Assembly: GCA_012274165.1 (NCBI GenBank)
Contig: JAAPAA010000299.1
Span: 1-33,101 of the forward strand
DNA: 33,101 bases
Origin: Thiobacillaceae bacterium
Lineage (GTDB): Bacteria; Pseudomonadota; Gammaproteobacteria; Burkholderiales; Thiobacillaceae
Reading direction: 5' to 3'
The position numbers and the translations under genes are program-made. Under the pieces are notes generated by a model, which saw only the letters and a list, made by a program, of their open reading frames with translations, was not told the DNA's origin and did no database searches. This document shows, piece after piece, positions 1 to 6,024 of this stretch; positions within the stretch are counted from its first letter, which is position 1, and the number at the start of each line of letters is the position of its first letter.

Positions 1-15
1 CCCCAAGGAAGCCTC

Positions 16-1236
16 ATGACAGCAACAAAGATCCAGCCCGGCGACGACCTGCACCTGACGTCGCTGATGGCGCCCCACTCCCTGAATTTCGTGACCGGTG
101 CCGATCGCGCAGCACTGCTGGCCTACGGCCGGGACGTGTTCGCCGCAGGACTCGCCGGGGCAGCTCCTGCCGCTGTGGCAGGGCCGGCCGACGACTTGGC
201 AGAGCTGGCCATGCTCAACAAGCTGGTCGAGCTGGGCACACAGGCATATGGCGCGCTCGCAAAGTCCAACAGTGATGACGGCCCAGCCGGGACAGCCGCA
301 TATGTGCGGTGGCAGGAGCGGCGTGCCGAAATGGGCGAGTTGATCCGCGCCCACAAAGCGCCCGCCCTGGAAGCGCCTCCCGCTGTGGCGCCTCAGGGCG
401 AGTACCCGCATGAGCAAATGGATGCCATGGCGCTCGATCGCTACAAAGTTGTGCCCTCTAACGCCAGCATGCTTTGGAGCCACGCGGTCGTAGCCGGAGA
501 CGGCACGCAGCAGCTCTATGTCGGCCGCGAGGTCGAATGCCAAAACATGGCGCGCAAGTTTGCAGGGGCATTCCTTGATGGCGCCTTTGCATTCCACTCG
601 ACAGCTGCCGCTCCCACCGCCCCGGCCGCGCCCGCCCTGGAAGCGCCTTCGGCCTACAACTCTGCAGGCCCGATCAAGCGGTACATGCTCGACTGCAACA
701 TTGACGGCATGGACCAGTTTCGTGAATTTATTCTAGCAACAGACCACGACACACTTGTTCACGACGTGCTGGCAAACGCAGACCCAGCAGGCACGGTGCA
801 GGAGAACGGGCTGTTGCGGGACCAGGTACGTCAACTGGACGCCATGGTCGGACGCATGAAGCGAGAGGCAGTAGCGCCCCAGGCACCTGCTGCGCCTGCC
901 GATGCGCAAGCCTTTGCGGAGTGGTGGGATAGGGAGCGCGGCACCGCGCGCAATCGCCTGCCGGGCGATGACTGGATGGACCTGAGCAACGAGGACCGCG
1001 AGCAGTACGAAGCAGCCTTCAACGCCGGCATGCGCGCGGCCAAGGCAGCACCTGCTGCGCCTGCAGTGGATGCAGTGGATGCGGACGGCGCTCGGTATCG
1101 ATACCTGCGAGACGAGCATATCGGAGACGATCCTGAGTCCATCAACCTGCCTCCGGGCAAAAAGCGCGGGCTGGATTCCGCGGTCGACGCAGCCATCGCA
1201 GCCCAGGCAGCAGCCAAGGGGGAGCACGATGACTGA
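16..1236 (+). CDS. Modular Ala/Pro-linked phage early protein, unknown function
   Basis: 406 residues. The sequence shows several compact segments joined by Ala/Pro-rich linkers (around residues 112-127, 197-212, 287-297 and 342-350). Segments include one near 300-340 with EWWDRER and EQYEAAFNAGMRAA, and a C-terminal one with RYRYLRDEH followed by VDAAIAAQAAA. Similar RYRxLR...AxDAAIAA endings are common in accessory proteins of Burkholderiales phages, and related endings occur in this window at 25415-25924 and 32546-32953. No enzymatic motif or membrane segment is seen. The ATG overlaps an upstream TGA (ATGA at 16-19), and AAGGAAG lies just upstream. It is an early-operon gene on the integrase-proximal side. 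The gene is clearly coding; the function is unknown. Confidence 0.8.
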   Translation: MTATKIQPGDDLHLTSLMAPHSLNFVTGADRAALLAYGRDVFAAGLAGAAPAAVAGPADDLAELAMLNKLVELGTQAYGALAKSNSDDGPAGTAAYVRWQERRAEMGELIRAHKAPALEAPPAVAPQGEYPHEQMDAMALDRYKVVPSNASMLWSHAVVAGDGTQQLYVGREVECQNMARKFAGAFLDGAFAFHSTAAAPTAPAAPALEAPSAYNSAGPIKRYMLDCNIDGMDQFREFILATDHDTLVHDVLANADPAGTVQENGLLRDQVRQLDAMVGRMKREAVAPQAPAAPADAQAFAEWWDRERGTARNRLPGDDWMDLSNEDREQYEAAFNAGMRAAKAAPAAPAVDAVDADGARYRYLRDEHIGDDPESINLPPGKKRGLDSAVDAAIAAQAAAKGEHDD

Positions 1237-1540
1237 AGCCATCTACGACGAGCAGATCGCGCCTCTGCTGATGCAGGCAGGGAAGCTGTGTGAACAGCAC
1301 GGCCTGGCCATGGTGGCCGTAGTTGAGTACGACAAGGAGGCGCGCGGCACAACCCGCATGCTGCCCGACAGAGCCGGCCTCGCCATGCGCATGCTGGCCA
1401 TGCTGGCCGCCAGCGGCAACAACATCGACAGCTACCTGATCAATGTCATCCGCTTCTGCAAAGAAGAAGGCATCTCCCTTGAACAGAGCATGTTCCTTCG
1501 GCAGTACTCGCGCCCCGCAGCGCACAAGGAGAGCACATGA
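1229..1540 (+). CDS. Hypothetical phage protein, 103 aa
   Basis: I do not recognise a function. The ATG overlaps the end of the preceding gene by 8 bases, after an AAGGGGGAG ribosome site. The protein starts MTEAIYDEQIAPLLMQAGK and looks helical. The central part (VVEYDKEARGTTRMLPDRAG) is followed by a Met/Ala-rich helix and a Cys-containing C-terminal helix. No transmembrane segment or signal peptide is apparent. Tight overlaps on both sides make it a member of the plus-strand early operon. It resembles the small soluble accessory proteins found in this position in temperate betaproteobacterial phages. Confidence 0.7.
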   Translation: MTEAIYDEQIAPLLMQAGKLCEQHGLAMVAVVEYDKEARGTTRMLPDRAGLAMRMLAMLAASGNNIDSYLINVIRFCKEEGISLEQSMFLRQYSRPAAHKEST

Positions 1541-1941
1541 AGCATTTATGGGAAGCGGGTCACCGCTATTACTGCAATGAGAGCAACTACTTCGCCCGGG
1601 AATCTTGCGAGTCCCAATACCGCTCCTTCGCGGCCTTCTTGGAGGCCGAGGGCAACAGCGATATGGACTACAACCTGCTGTTCCGTTGGGACTGGAAGGA
1701 AGAAACAGAGGAAGGCGAGCCGACGTTCAATGGCGACGTGTACTACCGAAATGGAAAGCTGAAACTGTTCTGGATGGGGCAGCGCAAGGGGCTGTATCGC
1801 TGGTCTGTAGTGGATGTGTGTCGGGCGGATGAGCCTGCAGTGATCGAGTTTCTGAGACCTCGCTTGGAACACCTCATGTCACTTTGGGAGCCCCTGTTTG
1901 ATGAGCGCGCCCAGGCGCAGCAGAAAGGACCTGCATCGTGA
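1537..1941 (+). CDS. Hypothetical phage protein, 134 aa
   Basis: Function not recognised. The protein is acidic and aromatic-rich (YYCNESNYF, FRWDWKEETEEG, LFWMGQRKGLYRWSV) and is predicted to be a soluble alpha/beta protein. A short Cys pair (CNES...CES) near the N-terminus is not a complete metal site. The ATG overlaps the previous stop by four bases (ATGA), and its own end overlaps the following GTG start, so the gene is translationally coupled on both sides. The pattern of aromatic residues and its frame continuity support real coding. Confidence 0.7.
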   Translation: MKHLWEAGHRYYCNESNYFARESCESQYRSFAAFLEAEGNSDMDYNLLFRWDWKEETEEGEPTFNGDVYYRNGKLKLFWMGQRKGLYRWSVVDVCRADEPAVIEFLRPRLEHLMSLWEPLFDERAQAQQKGPAS

Positions 1942-2471
1942 CCATCATCAGCACCAGCGAACTCACTGGCCCCGCACTTGATTGGGCTGTGGCGCAAACA
2001 GCCGAGAAGTGCGAAGGAATTATGTTCAAGGTCATTGGCGGCATGCCTGTCGGCATCGACGCGGAAGATGGCAAAACCATCTGCATTTTCTTCAACCTGC
2101 CGCGCGGCAATTTCAAGGACCGGCTGCTGCAGCAAAACCGATTCGGCGCCGATGGCGCTCACGCTGTGCGCTACGAGCCCAGCCAAAACTGGGCCCAAGC
2201 CGGGCCGATCATTTTCCGTGAGCAGATCGGCATCAGCCCGCCGGGATCGCGCGTCCATCGCAACGGCGGAAACAGCCCAGGCTGGGGCCCTTCCGGCATC
2301 TGGACCGCTACCACATGGCATGCAGGCGCCAATGGCCGCCGCTCCATCGCGTGGCACGAAACCGAGCCACTGACTGCGGCCATGCGCTGCTACGTCGCAA
2401 GCAAGCTGGGCGACAGCGTGGACGTGCCCGATGAACTAGCGCCGGCAGCCGAGAAAGGACAGACCCCGTGA
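1938..2471 (+). CDS. DUF2591-like phage protein
   Basis: 177 residues starting at GTG (1938), which overlaps the TGA of the previous gene as GTGA. N-terminal TSELTGPALDWAVAQ, central YEPSQNWAQAGPIIFREQI and C-terminal AAMRCYVASKLGDSVDVP match the features I know for the phage-restricted DUF2591 family. Those are an N-terminal TxxLxGxALDWAVA, a central W-A-x-GGPII, and a terminal AMRCYVASKLG. The biochemical role of the family is unknown. It is typically found in the early, non-essential region of lambdoid and Burkholderiales temperate phages. This copy has an extended middle (residues ~40-75) with the usual motifs intact. Confidence 0.8.
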   Translation: MTIISTSELTGPALDWAVAQTAEKCEGIMFKVIGGMPVGIDAEDGKTICIFFNLPRGNFKDRLLQQNRFGADGAHAVRYEPSQNWAQAGPIIFREQIGISPPGSRVHRNGGNSPGWGPSGIWTATTWHAGANGRRSIAWHETEPLTAAMRCYVASKLGDSVDVPDELAPAAEKGQTP

Positions 2472-3004
2472 CCACAGCACCAACACCCGACCTGCGCGCC
2501 CTGGCCGAGGCCGCCAAAGACTGGGCCTCCTGCAACGAGGCATGGCCGGACCCAGAGGATATCTACGTGGCCGTGGTCGGCGGCATCATGGACGGCGAGC
2601 ATTACCCTGTCGCCCAGATCGAGGCCGACAACTACGGCACAGATGGCGAATCGCTCAAACTGGCCCAGTTCTACGCCGCGGCGAACCCTGGCGCCGTGCT
2701 GGCACTGCTGGACCGCATCGCCGAACTGCAGGAGCAGCTCGTGGCCGAAGCCCGCGCCGCTGCTGAGCAGAAGCTGCGAGCCGACCAACTGGCCCAGCAA
2801 CACCGCATGCAGGCCCAGATGCATGCACAGGCCACCCAGCAATTGGCAGAGCTGGAGGCGCGCAAGCCGCTGCCGCCCGCGCGCGTGGATGAGCTGATGG
2901 CCGAGGCCGGCTACTTGGGGGCGTCCGCCGAGAGCCGCGCGGACTTCATCAACGGCCTTCGCCACGCTGAGCGCGCCCACGGCATCACCGGAGGATCGTC
3001 ATGA
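2468..3004 (+). CDS. Ea22/Ead-like phage protein
   Basis: 178 residues, GTG start overlapping the previous TGA. The segment LRALAEAAKDWA, followed by AQFYAAANPGAVLALLDRIAELQEQL, is the hallmark of Ead/Ea22-like early proteins (lambda ea22 family), in which the AANPxxVLxLLxRIxxLExxL helix leads into a coiled coil. Here the coiled coil runs through residues ~85-140 and is rich in Gln, Ala and Met (QLAQQHRMQAQMHAQATQQLAE). The molecular role of the family is not established. It is a marker of the early left operon of lambdoid phages. ATGA coupling to the next gene. Confidence 0.8.
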   Translation: MTTAPTPDLRALAEAAKDWASCNEAWPDPEDIYVAVVGGIMDGEHYPVAQIEADNYGTDGESLKLAQFYAAANPGAVLALLDRIAELQEQLVAEARAAAEQKLRADQLAQQHRMQAQMHAQATQQLAELEARKPLPPARVDELMAEAGYLGASAESRADFINGLRHAERAHGITGGSS

Positions 3005-3276
3005 CCTACGACCAGATCATCGAAGCCTGGAACGCACAGGCTGACCACATGAACCATTGGCCCGAACTCAGCGAGCAGGAGAAGGTCGAGTGGGCCAGGC
3101 AGTGCGCGCTGGAGGAGGCTGCCAAGGTCTGCATGGACAAGGCCTGCAAGATGAAGTTCGAATACGTGTATACCGAGAAGAAAGGCTACAGCGCCACACG
3201 CGACGAAAACAGCGCCACAGCCTGGGCGCTGATGAACTGTGCGCGGGACATCCTGGCCAGGAAGGGGCAGCCATGA
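3001..3276 (+). CDS. Hypothetical phage protein, 91 aa
   Basis: Function not recognised. A small, helical, soluble protein beginning MTYDQIIEAWNAQADH, with a central helix ELSEQEKVEWARQCALEEAAKVC and a Lys/Tyr-rich segment before a C-terminal ARDILARKG. Such small proteins commonly sit beside Ea22-like genes. The ATG overlaps the preceding TGA, and the stop overlaps the next ATG (ATGA). No metal-binding or catalytic motif is visible. Confidence 0.65.
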   Translation: MTYDQIIEAWNAQADHMNHWPELSEQEKVEWARQCALEEAAKVCMDKACKMKFEYVYTEKKGYSATRDENSATAWALMNCARDILARKGQP

Positions 3277-3590
3277 AAATCCAGGCAACAGGAGTCCAAA
3301 TGATTGATGCTGACACGCTCATGTTTGCCGCGAAGGCATGCGAAATCCCATCCAGTGAAATTGCGCAATGGGACCCGATTAGCGATGACGATGCATCGCG
3401 CACGCTCGAGGAATATCTGCAACTGATCACCGAGATCAGGCCGGAGGCGGCTGGGGCTTTTGTGTGGCGAATCGGATCAGGCGTGGATGTCCGCGTCTGG
3501 GCCAGGATCAGCGAAGCGGGCAGCATGGATGGAGCAGTGCGCCTGGCGCGTGTACGTGCGGCGGCAGAGATTGGGAAGGTCATGCCATGA
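3273..3590 (+). CDS. Hypothetical phage protein, about 105 aa
   Basis: Starts at the ATG overlapping the preceding stop (3273). A second ATG at 3300 has a better-spaced AGGAG and would give 96 residues; both are plausible. The C-terminal part has MDGAVRLARVRAAAEIGK, similar to the ARxAIxRAAAEIG endings of small phage early proteins of unknown role. The middle (ITEIRPEAAGAFVWRIGSG) looks like a compact alpha/beta fold. It is the last intact gene before the truncated ORF and the integrase remnant. Function unknown. Confidence 0.65.
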   Translation: MKIQATGVQMIDADTLMFAAKACEIPSSEIAQWDPISDDDASRTLEEYLQLITEIRPEAAGAFVWRIGSGVDVRVWARISEAGSMDGAVRLARVRAAAEIGKVMP

Positions 3591-3733
3591 GCAAGCGAGC
3601 CCGCGAGCGCGGCGACAAGCGCGACTGGCCAAAGCTATGGGGCAAGGAAGTTCAGGACATCAACTGGCCCGATCTCGGCAACGGAAGGATCTGCACTTTC
3701 ACGATCTGCGGCACTCGGCGGCGTCGGAGATGA
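3587..3733 (+). CDS. Truncated ORF fused out of frame to integrase sequence
   Basis: Begins at an ATG overlapping the previous TGA (ATGA). The first ~34 residues are basic (MSKRARERGDKRDWPKLWGK...WPDLGNGR) and look like a normal phage gene start. From about 3677 the DNA becomes the 3' end of an integrase gene read in the wrong frame (ICTFTICGTRRRRR, then a stop). The natural interpretation is a deletion joining the 5' end of this gene to the 3' end of int. The original function of the N-terminal part is not recognised. A 48-residue product may still be made. Confidence 0.55.
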   Translation: MSKRARERGDKRDWPKLWGKEVQDINWPDLGNGRICTFTICGTRRRRR

Positions 3734-3894
3734 TCAACAACGACATTGACCTGTACACCGTGGGGGCAGTGCTAGGACACAAAGATCAGCGGAGCACTGC
3801 GAGGTATTCCCACCTGGCCACACGGTCCCTCGATTTGGCCATCAAAAAGATAGGGCAAAAATCCCCCACCACAGAGCGCAAAAAAGCCGCTTGA
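3676..3894 (+). pseudogene. int: C-terminal remnant of tyrosine-recombinase integrase
   Basis: In this frame the sequence reads KDLHFHDLRHSAASEM, then VGAVLGHKDQRSTARYSHL. These are the box II motifs of tyrosine recombinases: HxLRH with the second catalytic Arg, the GHK/H position, and the nucleophilic Tyr in ARYSHL. Only about 72 residues remain of a usual 320-400. The core-binding, arm-binding and first catalytic-Arg regions are absent. Upstream DNA belongs to another ORF in a different frame, so there is no start for a functional enzyme. The position next to attP is the expected one for int. Either the phage carries a real deletion or the assembly collapsed here. Confidence 0.8.
3856..3872 (+). 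repeat. Putative integrase arm-type site, copy 1
   Basis: CAAAAATCCCCCACCAC recurs at 4089-4106 with one extra T. The two copies flank the tRNA-derived core in the same orientation, ~60 bp and ~100 bp from it. This is the arrangement of arm-type binding sites of tyrosine integrases at attP. Copy 1 lies inside the int coding remnant. The role is inferred from position and repetition. Confidence 0.55.
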
Positions 3895-3925
3895 CGCTAT
3901 CTATACGATAGCAGCCAAGCGGCTT
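3880..3925 (-). terminator. Intrinsic terminator of the late operon
   Basis: A 10-bp perfect outer stem (3884-3893 with 3916-3925, AAGCCGCTTG) encloses a 6-bp inner stem (3896-3901 with 3907-3912). On the minus strand the outer stem is followed by a run of six T (complement of 3880-3885). Late transcription leaving the holin gene would cross the attP core and stop here. The stem overlaps the integrase stop codon. Confidence 0.75.
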
Positions 3926-3931
3926 GCATTC

Positions 3932-3989
<58 letters not shown>

Positions 3990-4088
3990 TTTTGTACGCA
4001 GTCCTTGCAGATGCCGCAAGTTGTTGATCTACATGGCCTTGGGCGAGTGCGGCAGCCGCATTCTGTGAAGCCTGTGCGGGGTCTGTGT

Positions 4089-4106
4089 CAAAAATTCCCC
4101 CACCAC
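4089..4106 (+). repeat. Putative integrase arm-type site, copy 2
   Basis: CAAAAATTCCCCCACCAC, the partner of 3856-3872 with one extra T, lies ~100 bp on the other side of the tRNA-derived core in direct orientation. Such flanking direct repeats are typical integrase arm sites. Integration host factor sites were not identified. Confidence 0.55.
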
Positions 4107-4108
4107 TT

Positions 4109-4552
4109 TCAGCCCTTCGAAGCGCCCGCAGACTTGACCTTCTCGACCGTGCGCAGGCTGGCGATGCCAAGCATGCCAGACAGGATCACCCAGAGAGCTT
4201 CGGCCTCCAACATCGGGGGCGCATTCATGGTCATGGGCACCCAGCCCTTGGCTTGCATTAGAGCCCAGGCCCACACCAGAAACGGGTAGACCAGGTACTG
4301 ATAGAAGAGCGAGGCCGCGCCCACCCAGCCAATGGCGGGCCGCCACCCAGCCACGAACAGGCTGGCGTTTGCAGCCTCGGCCTTGTTGACCTCCATCTGG
4401 CCAGTTGCCAGGCTGGCGTCGATCTTGGCCGCCTCAAGGCTGACCTTCTGCAGTTCAATCTGTGCATCCAGCCGCTCTTTGTCGGACGTGAACAGGTCGT
4501 CAGCGATCTTGCCGATGGCATCCACGATGCCCCCCAGGATCAACGGATTCAT
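4109..4552 (-). CDS. Holin, GTA-type three-transmembrane family
   Basis: 147 residues, last gene of the late operon. The N-terminal half is an amphipathic, charged helix region (LFTSDKERLDAQIELQKV...). The protein then has hydrophobic segments around ASLFVAGWRPAIGWVGAASL, FYQYLVYPFLVWAWALM and LWVILSGMLGIASL, ending in a basic tail. The WRPxxGWVxxxSLFYQYLVxP pattern is characteristic of the GTA_holin_3TM family. It would form the inner-membrane lesion that releases the muramidase encoded just upstream (4-base ATGA overlap). Family assignment is confident; the holin role is from the family and the lysis context. Confidence 0.85.
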   Translation of the reverse strand: MNPLILGGIVDAIGKIADDLFTSDKERLDAQIELQKVSLEAAKIDASLATGQMEVNKAEAANASLFVAGWRPAIGWVGAASLFYQYLVYPFLVWAWALMQAKGWVPMTMNAPPMLEAEALWVILSGMLGIASLRTVEKVKSAGASKG

Positions 4553-5055
4553 GCGGCCTCCTTGAGGGTACGGTTGAGCCAGCCCAGCAGGAACTTGCTC
4601 TGGCTCCTGTCGCGCGTCACGATGTCTCGGTAGCGGGCCATCTTGGCGATGGTGTACCGCGCGCTGAAAAGCTCAGGGTCGGACATGTTGAGTGCCGCCA
4701 GGGTGAGCGGGCCAACTGCGCCATCCGGCGTGACTCCAGCAACAACCTGGGCGATCTTGACCGCCGTGCCAGGGCCAGCATTCACCCCGAAGTCAAACAG
4801 GTGCCGCGCGATCGCCTGGGACGACACGTCATCCAGCCGCATCACATCCCAGAAGTTCTGCTTGTAGAAGGCGCGCACTGCGTCAGCCGCTGGCCTCCCG
4901 CCAGCGTCAATTGCATCCCAGCCGCTCCAGTTCGGCCATCGGTTGCGCGCGATCCCGGCATAGGTCATGCCGCCCTTGTCGCCGGCAACGTTGGTCAGCT
5001 TGTAGCCACCCTCGTTCACGATCATGGATTCAAATGCTGGTAGGAAATCGCTCAT
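4549..5055 (-). CDS. Endolysin, GH108 N-acetylmuramidase
   Basis: 168 residues. The N-terminus F-ESMIVNEGGY places the catalytic Glu of glycoside hydrolase family 108 at residue 15 in the EGGY motif. It is followed by DKGGMTYAGIARNRWPNW and the hydrolase helical region to ~residue 95. The second part (IAQVVAGVTPDGAVGPLTLAALN) matches the C-terminal peptidoglycan-binding region usual in this family (PG_binding_3). It cleaves the glycan backbone of peptidoglycan at the end of infection. No signal peptide is seen, so export should depend on the adjacent holin. Normal length for the family. Confidence 0.9.
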   Translation of the reverse strand: MSDFLPAFESMIVNEGGYKLTNVAGDKGGMTYAGIARNRWPNWSGWDAIDAGGRPAADAVRAFYKQNFWDVMRLDDVSSQAIARHLFDFGVNAGPGTAVKIAQVVAGVTPDGAVGPLTLAALNMSDPELFSARYTIAKMARYRDIVTRDRSQSKFLLGWLNRTLKEAA

Positions 5056-5366
5056 TTGGTCTTCCTCGGGGCTTCACTCTGCTTAAGCACACGGATGTCG
5101 GACTCTGCTGTGTCAAGCCGGAACTGCAGGAGCGTCAGCGCCCCTGAAAGGCCGTTCTGTGTGTTGTCCTTCACCTTCAACTCGGCACGCAACTCCCGGA
5201 TGTCGCCGCGCAGGGCCACGATCTCTTCCGCTGCTTTCTCGCCCTTGAAGTACATCGTCACGATCAGCATTGAGATCGTGCCCAGCACAGAAAGCAAGTA
5301 AGGAAGCGGGAGCTTCAGCTCAATGATTCGCTGCGCCGGCCCAGACGGCTCTAGGGAGGTTCTCAT
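5052..5366 (-). CDS. Membrane-anchored coiled-coil lysis-cassette protein
   Basis: 104 residues. One hydrophobic span near residues 21-40 (LPYLLSVLGTISMLIVTMYF) is followed by a charged coiled coil (EEIVALRGDIRELRAELK, then LTLLQFRLDTAESDIRVLKQ). This topology and the position directly before the endolysin suggest an i-spanin-like or accessory holin-like protein. No lipobox-containing partner (o-spanin) was found overlapping it. Coupled to the endolysin gene by a 4-base overlap. The function is inferred from topology and context only. Confidence 0.65.
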   Translation of the reverse strand: MRTSLEPSGPAQRIIELKLPLPYLLSVLGTISMLIVTMYFKGEKAAEEIVALRGDIRELRAELKVKDNTQNGLSGALTLLQFRLDTAESDIRVLKQSEAPRKTK

Positions 5367-5434
5367 CTGTGTTGTCCTATCTGTCCTATTTCCTCGTGCA
5401 ATTCGCAGCGCTCGGACTGTTGTTGATCGCCAAG

Positions 5435-5857
5435 CTAGTAAGCGGCGGCTTTGTTCGGCATCGAAAGAAGGCCGCCAAGCGCACGCCCGGAGAGCTGGCT
5501 AGCAGGGCCAAGCAGCCCGAACATCGCCGCGTTGCGCAACGTCTCATCAGTGGACCCGCTGGGCTGCAGGAAGCCCATGCCAGCGCCCAGGAGGCCTGCA
5601 CCGGCCAATGTGTTTGCGCCAGGTGCAAATGCGACGGGCACCATGCTCAACGTGCTCCCCAGGACTGAGCCCGCGCGCCCCATGCCGGTGGACAGCAGCG
5701 GCGAGTCGAGTTCGCGCAGATCCCGAATGTCCTGCTTCGACAGTTGACCCAGTGACTGCTGTATCCCAGACTTCGTGTTGTTCATACCCTGTCCGATGCC
5801 AGCAAGGAGCAATTCGAGCGGGCTCATGCCGCTTATGGGGTCGTATTCACCAGCCAT
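5435..5857 (-). CDS. Hypothetical late protein, Gly/Ala/Leu-rich, 140 aa
   Basis: Function not recognised. The middle is a run of small hydrophobic residues (VPVAFAPGANTLAGAGLLGAGMGFLQPSG) followed by TDETLRNAAMFGLLGPASQLSG. This resembles glycine-zipper-like segments of phage ejection proteins that enter the host envelope. It sits between the 715-residue putative ejection protein and the lysis genes, downstream of a terminator-like hairpin, so it may belong to either group. The start at 5857 immediately follows the hairpin's U-run. Confidence 0.6.
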   Translation of the reverse strand: MAGEYDPISGMSPLELLLAGIGQGMNNTKSGIQQSLGQLSKQDIRDLRELDSPLLSTGMGRAGSVLGSTLSMVPVAFAPGANTLAGAGLLGAGMGFLQPSGSTDETLRNAAMFGLLGPASQLSGRALGGLLSMPNKAAAY

Positions 5858-5868
5858 GTTTTCTCAAC

Positions 5869-5890
5869 AAAAAGCCCGCTCAAGGCGGGC
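5869..5890 (-). terminator. Intrinsic terminator after the large ejection-protein gene
   Basis: The stem GCCCGC (5874-5879) pairs with GCGGGC (5885-5890) around a 5-base loop. On the minus strand it is followed by TTTTTGTT (complement of 5866-5873). It lies 114 bases beyond the stop at 6004 and directly before the next late start at 5857. It may attenuate transcription into the lysis genes. Confidence 0.65.
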
Positions 5891-5898
5891 ATAGGACT

Positions 5899-6024
5899 AT
5901 GGAAAATTTGCGTGAGACCATCAATCAGATGATCAGGAACAGCAACTTCAGCCCGGGCTTCATCGGGTGGATTGGCGCGCTGATCGTGCTTGCTTTGTAC
6001 GACTCATGGAGGGGGCGCAAGTAG
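5899..6024 (+). CDS. 41-aa single-span membrane peptide, antisense to late operon
   Basis: Codes for a peptide with a polar N-terminus (MENLRETINQMIRNSNFSPG), one hydrophobic segment (FIGWIGALIVLALY) and a basic end (DSWRGRK). It lies on the plus strand in a 146-base gap between two minus-strand late genes and overlaps the end of the 715-residue gene by 21 bases. Codon third positions are mostly G/C and a weak AGGA precedes the ATG. A small membrane peptide with its own orientation suggests a moron-type gene (toxin, superinfection exclusion or lysis modulator). No homologue is recognised. Confidence 0.45.
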   Translation: MENLRETINQMIRNSNFSPGFIGWIGALIVLALYDSWRGRK

